A stretch of 16,060 nucleotides of DNA from an uncultured Acidobacteriota bacterium (GTDB lineage: Bacteria; Acidobacteriota; Terriglobia; UBA7540): assembly GCA_937900045.1 (NCBI GenBank), contig CALCEB010000244.1, positions 1-16,060 of the forward strand, in the 5' to 3' direction. Numbering within the stretch: position 1 is the stretch's first letter; each line of letters opens with the position of its first letter. Below are positions 13,952-16,060 of the stretch, in pieces. Under the pieces are notes generated by a model that was given only the letters and a program-made list of their open reading frames with translations, ran no database searches and was not told the DNA's origin. The translations under genes were made by a program, and so were the position numbers.

Positions 13952-14227
13952 ATGTTGATCCGATTGAATCCGGGCACAGCTATCGAAGACCTTGGAAACC
14001 ATGCGGTGGAGAGCGTTGAGAAGTTGCGCGCGCTCCTTGCTTCGGGCGCTCCCGCCAAAACGGACCCGCAGCGCAAGGGTTTTTACGAAGTGGAAAACTG
14101 CTCGCGCGTTTACTACATTCACGTGTGTCCCAACGGCAAAGTGTTGCTTCTGGCTATCTGGCCCAAAGAAACAGTCAACCACCGCCTACCCCTGGGCGAT
14201 CGTCCCTCCGCCTCACCGGCCCTGTGA
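13952..14227 (+). CDS. Small protein of unknown function (91 residues)
   Basis: I do not recognise a named family. The case for a real gene is a strong Shine-Dalgarno sequence (GAGAGAGGAACT directly before the ATG), an ECF-like promoter at the right distance, and a protein of ordinary composition. The sequence starts MLIRLNPGTAIEDLGNHAVE, continues with a helical VEKLRALLASGAP segment, and has a hydrophobic strand-like core, RVYYIHVCPNGKVLLLAIW, before a polar tail. There is no signal peptide or clear membrane segment, so it is probably cytoplasmic. Two cysteines (in VENCSR and IHVCPN) lie about ten residues apart and might be functional. The last 15 residues are Pro/Ser-rich and may be unstructured. 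A stress- or envelope-responsive role is suggested only by the promoter type. Confidence 0.65.
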   Translation: MLIRLNPGTAIEDLGNHAVESVEKLRALLASGAPAKTDPQRKGFYEVENCSRVYYIHVCPNGKVLLLAIWPKETVNHRLPLGDRPSASPAL

Positions 14228-14265
14228 GGTGAATCCAAAGATCCCAGCAGCCCTGAAGAGCGGTA

Positions 14266-14351
14266 GTGGCGCAATGTGCTGTAGCGGCGCTCATAGAGCG
14301 CCGGAAATCATTGAGGATCCAGGTTCGGCGCTCATAGAGCGCCGCTACAGC
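14266..14351. repeat. Second copy of the GGCGCTCATAGAGCGCC palindromic element
   Basis: Two arms, 14278-14303 and 14326-14351, are each a hairpin GGCGCTC-ata-GAGCGCC within gctgtagcgg...ccgctacagc flanks, separated by 22 nt. The left flank (gtggcgcaatgtgctg) matches the right flank of 7240-7351 read on the other strand. The copy lies between the 91-residue protein gene and the PD-(D/E)XK gene. Confidence 0.75.
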
Positions 14352-14410
14352 AAACAAACCACGATACTATCCAAAGAGTGAGATAACTCCCGTTCCGGCC
14401 AGGCTTCCCC

Positions 14411-14416
14411 TATAAT
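14411..14416 (+). promoter_or_regulatory. Possible -10 box for the PD-(D/E)XK gene
   Basis: A perfect TATAAT lies 16 nt before ATG 14433. No good -35 hexamer is visible at 16-18 nt upstream, and the transcript leader would be only about 10 nt, so this is tentative. Confidence 0.25.
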
Positions 14417-14432
14417 AAAGCCGGGAATTCCG

Positions 14433-15977
14433 ATGAGTTCGTCACCTGGCCTTGATCCGCTCTTCTCGATTCAAACCGAGATCCAAGGTTTCCTCGAAAC
14501 GCTCGAGAAGCCAGCGATTTCGGAAGAGGATTTCGGCACGCTCGACCTCAGCCATTCCGAATGGCGGCTGAGCATCGAATACGGCAAGCTCATTTTCGAA
14601 GCCTGGAACGCCGCCCGGTCATTTCATCGCAGGATTGAGGGAATTTCCTACCGGGACCGGGGGCGGCTGGGAGTGCTGGTCAGGAAGCCCGGCGGCCGCG
14701 AAACGGCGATCCTGGAGTTTCACGGCGCGGGCACCGCTCCGGCAGGGCGCGTAATGGCTTCCCCGGCCGATTTCCTTCGCCAGGTGGAAGCCGTACTTCG
14801 CCGGGAATATCCCGGCTGGGTCTTCAGCCGTTTCACCAACCGCACGGACCGCGAGCATTCATTTTCCTCATGGTATGTGAGGGGATACGCGAAGCGAGGG
14901 CGGACTGCCTGGGCGGTTGTGGCGCTGAGCGATTCGCATCATGCTGCCGCTGCGGATGCGGTCCTGGCTCACGGGCTGAATTGGTTCGCCTGGCTCCGGG
15001 AGCAACATTCGGAGCTCATCCTTTCAAACCTCAAAATCATCCTGCCGCAAAACGTCATCAGCCTCACGGCTCATCGCGCCGTTTTCATTAATCCCTCGCA
15101 GGCGAAAGTCTCGGTCTTCGAGTGGCGATCCTCAACAGAGCCCCTCAGCGAAGTTGACATTCAGGACTACGGGAATGTCGAGACTCACCTCGTTCCGCGC
15201 TTGCACGTCGAATCCCTGCTTGCTCGCCACCGCGATTTCCTTGCAGGAGTCCTTGGCGAGGAAGCCCGCCTCTTGGATTTATTTCCGGGAACGAGCCTAA
15301 GTTCAACGTTTATCCGTTATCTGGGTCTGAGCCTGGGCCGCATTGAGGGTAACGTTGCTCCCAGGATTTATTTTGGGCTGGACGGGCCGGAACAGGAGGT
15401 CTCTGACGATTCCCGAAGTGAGTTCCTCCAGTTTGTCCGGCAGATGATTGAGGCGCGCACCGCCCGGAACCGTGACTTATCTTCCCCCGCCTATGCCCTT
15501 CATCCGGAACGCTGGCTGGAAAGCGTGCTGGTTCGCGACCTCACCAAGATCGATCCCGCCCTTCGGCCTCAGCCGGTCTACCAGCAAGTTCCGGCGTTTA
15601 CGGGCGCCGATCGCGGCGTGGTGGACATTCTCGGCGTTACGGCTTCGGGACGGTTGGCGGTGGTAGAATTGAAGCTGGATGAACAGATCAATCTTCCGCT
15701 TCAGGGACTTGACTATTGGCTCCGCGTGAAGTGGCTGAACGAGCGCGGCCAATTTCACGAGCGAGGCTACTTTCCCGGTATTGAGATCTCAAAGCAGCCG
15801 CCACTGCTCTACCTGGTCTCTCCGGCTTTTCGCTTTCACACTTCGAATGAGGCCGTCCTGCGTTTTTTTGACCCTTCGATTGAGGTGATCCGCGCCGGCC
15901 TCAATCAACAGTGGCGCGAAGGAATCAAAGTGCTTTTTCGCCGCAACCTGTTAGATCCCGCAGAAATGTCCGGATGA
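14433..15977 (+). CDS. Unknown protein with a C-terminal PD-(D/E)XK nuclease-like domain
   Basis: A 514-residue protein. I recognise no family for residues 1-340. The C-terminal part reads like a PD-(D/E)XK core: HPERWLESVL (357-366; conserved-type Glu in the first helix), GVVDILGVTASGRLAVVELKLDEQ with D398, E412 and K414 as the D...ExK motif, then LPLQGLDYW (422-429) with the Gln and Tyr often seen after the core. The arrangement resembles NucS/DUF91-like and related nuclease domains. No signal peptide or membrane helix is seen. The N-terminal half has alternating strands and helices (RLGVLVRKPGGRETAILEF, AWAVVALSDSHHA) and might bind nucleic acid or a partner. The start ATG is preceded by a weak GGGAA. 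It stands alone, with the palindromic element before it and a MITE-like end after. A defence, repair or selfish-element role are all possible. Confidence 0.7.
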   Translation: MSSSPGLDPLFSIQTEIQGFLETLEKPAISEEDFGTLDLSHSEWRLSIEYGKLIFEAWNAARSFHRRIEGISYRDRGRLGVLVRKPGGRETAILEFHGAGTAPAGRVMASPADFLRQVEAVLRREYPGWVFSRFTNRTDREHSFSSWYVRGYAKRGRTAWAVVALSDSHHAAAADAVLAHGLNWFAWLREQHSELILSNLKIILPQNVISLTAHRAVFINPSQAKVSVFEWRSSTEPLSEVDIQDYGNVETHLVPRLHVESLLARHRDFLAGVLGEEARLLDLFPGTSLSSTFIRYLGLSLGRIEGNVAPRIYFGLDGPEQEVSDDSRSEFLQFVRQMIEARTARNRDLSSPAYALHPERWLESVLVRDLTKIDPALRPQPVYQQVPAFTGADRGVVDILGVTASGRLAVVELKLDEQINLPLQGLDYWLRVKWLNERGQFHERGYFPGIEISKQPPLLYLVSPAFRFHTSNEAVLRFFDPSIEVIRAGLNQQWREGIKVLFRRNLLDPAEMSG

Positions 15978-15979
15978 GA

Positions 15980-16000
15980 GGTTGCCTTTTTGCAGCAACC
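15980..16000 (+). terminator. Weak hairpin after the PD-(D/E)XK gene
   Basis: GGTTGC (15980-15985) and GCAACC (15995-16000) form a 6-bp stem with a T-rich loop starting 3 nt after the stop codon. There is no U-run after the stem, so intrinsic termination is doubtful. Confidence 0.25.
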
Positions 16001-16006
16001 CGCTGG

Positions 16007-16060
16007 TATTACTTTGTTAGGTTGAATCAGGCACCGTCAGGGCATGGCTTCAGCCATGCC
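16007..16060. mobile_element. Left end of a second MITE-like copy, cut by the window edge
   Basis: These 54 bp are identical to 12111-12164 except for one base (A here for G in caggcgccg). The preceding base differs, so the shared sequence starts at or just before TATTACT. This supports that position as the true element boundary. The right end and any target duplication lie outside the window. Confidence 0.75.

Noticed and set aside
12107..16060. Reading the repeated 54-bp ends at 12111 and 16007 as a composite transposon or phage attachment pair
   Set aside because: They are direct-oriented copies of the left end of a small element; no transposase or integrase lies between them, and the first copy has its own right end at 12297.
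1..16060. tRNA or rRNA genes
   Set aside because: No cloverleaf with a GGTTCGAAT-like T-arm or rRNA core sequence was noticed in any gap. A tRNAscan-SE and Infernal run would settle this.

Overview
The window looks like a chromosomal segment of a moderately GC-rich soil-type bacterium, most likely an Acidobacteriota member. This is an inference. It rests on the kinase N-terminus style, the trpS-scpA-scpB-rluB gene order, a secreted sialidase-fold protein with CxCC and GCPxxGP motifs, and an unusually dense load of short palindromic (REP/MITE-like) repeats in nearly every gap. No rRNA, tRNA, CRISPR array, phage or autonomous transposase gene was found.

Layout. 1-424 (-): 5' end of a Ser/Thr protein kinase gene that appears to carry two in-frame REP-like insertions. 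802-1234 (+): a compact hicB-hicA toxin-antitoxin pair overlapping by 8 nt. 1287-7106 (-): a housekeeping run, in transcription order trpS, scpA, scpB, rluB, hisC and a YccU-like CoA-binding protein. The scpA-scpB gap (396 bp) is long and holds a three-armed repeat that can fold into two mutually exclusive hairpins. 7375-10470 (-): a solitary 1031-residue fused restriction-methylation enzyme (type IIG-like), with a PD-(D/E)XK-like N-terminus, an N6-adenine methylase core and a presumed C-terminal specificity region. 10889-12052 (-): an exported Asp-box (sialidase-like) protein. 12448-13359 (+): a Tat-exported TIM-barrel sugar isomerase/epimerase-like protein. 13952-14227 (+): a 91-residue protein of unknown function behind a good ECF-sigma-like promoter. 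14433-15977 (+): a 514-residue unknown protein whose C-terminal third carries a PD-(D/E)XK nuclease signature.

How it fits together. The minus-strand run serves translation (TrpRS, 23S rRNA pseudouridine synthase), chromosome condensation (ScpA/ScpB with SMC) and histidine synthesis. The accessory part (7.2-16 kb) mixes exported proteins with two nuclease-like genes and is stitched together by repeats. One palindromic element lies just downstream of the type IIG gene (7240-7351), and a relative lies just upstream of the PD-(D/E)XK gene (14266-14351). A 187-bp MITE-like element with a 4-bp direct repeat at its ends sits at 12111-12297, and the left end of a second copy runs off the window at 16007-16060.

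The points most worth following are the hairpin switch between scpA and scpB, the REP insertions inside the kinase coding sequence, the ECF-type promoter with its small unknown protein, and the uncharacterised PD-(D/E)XK protein.
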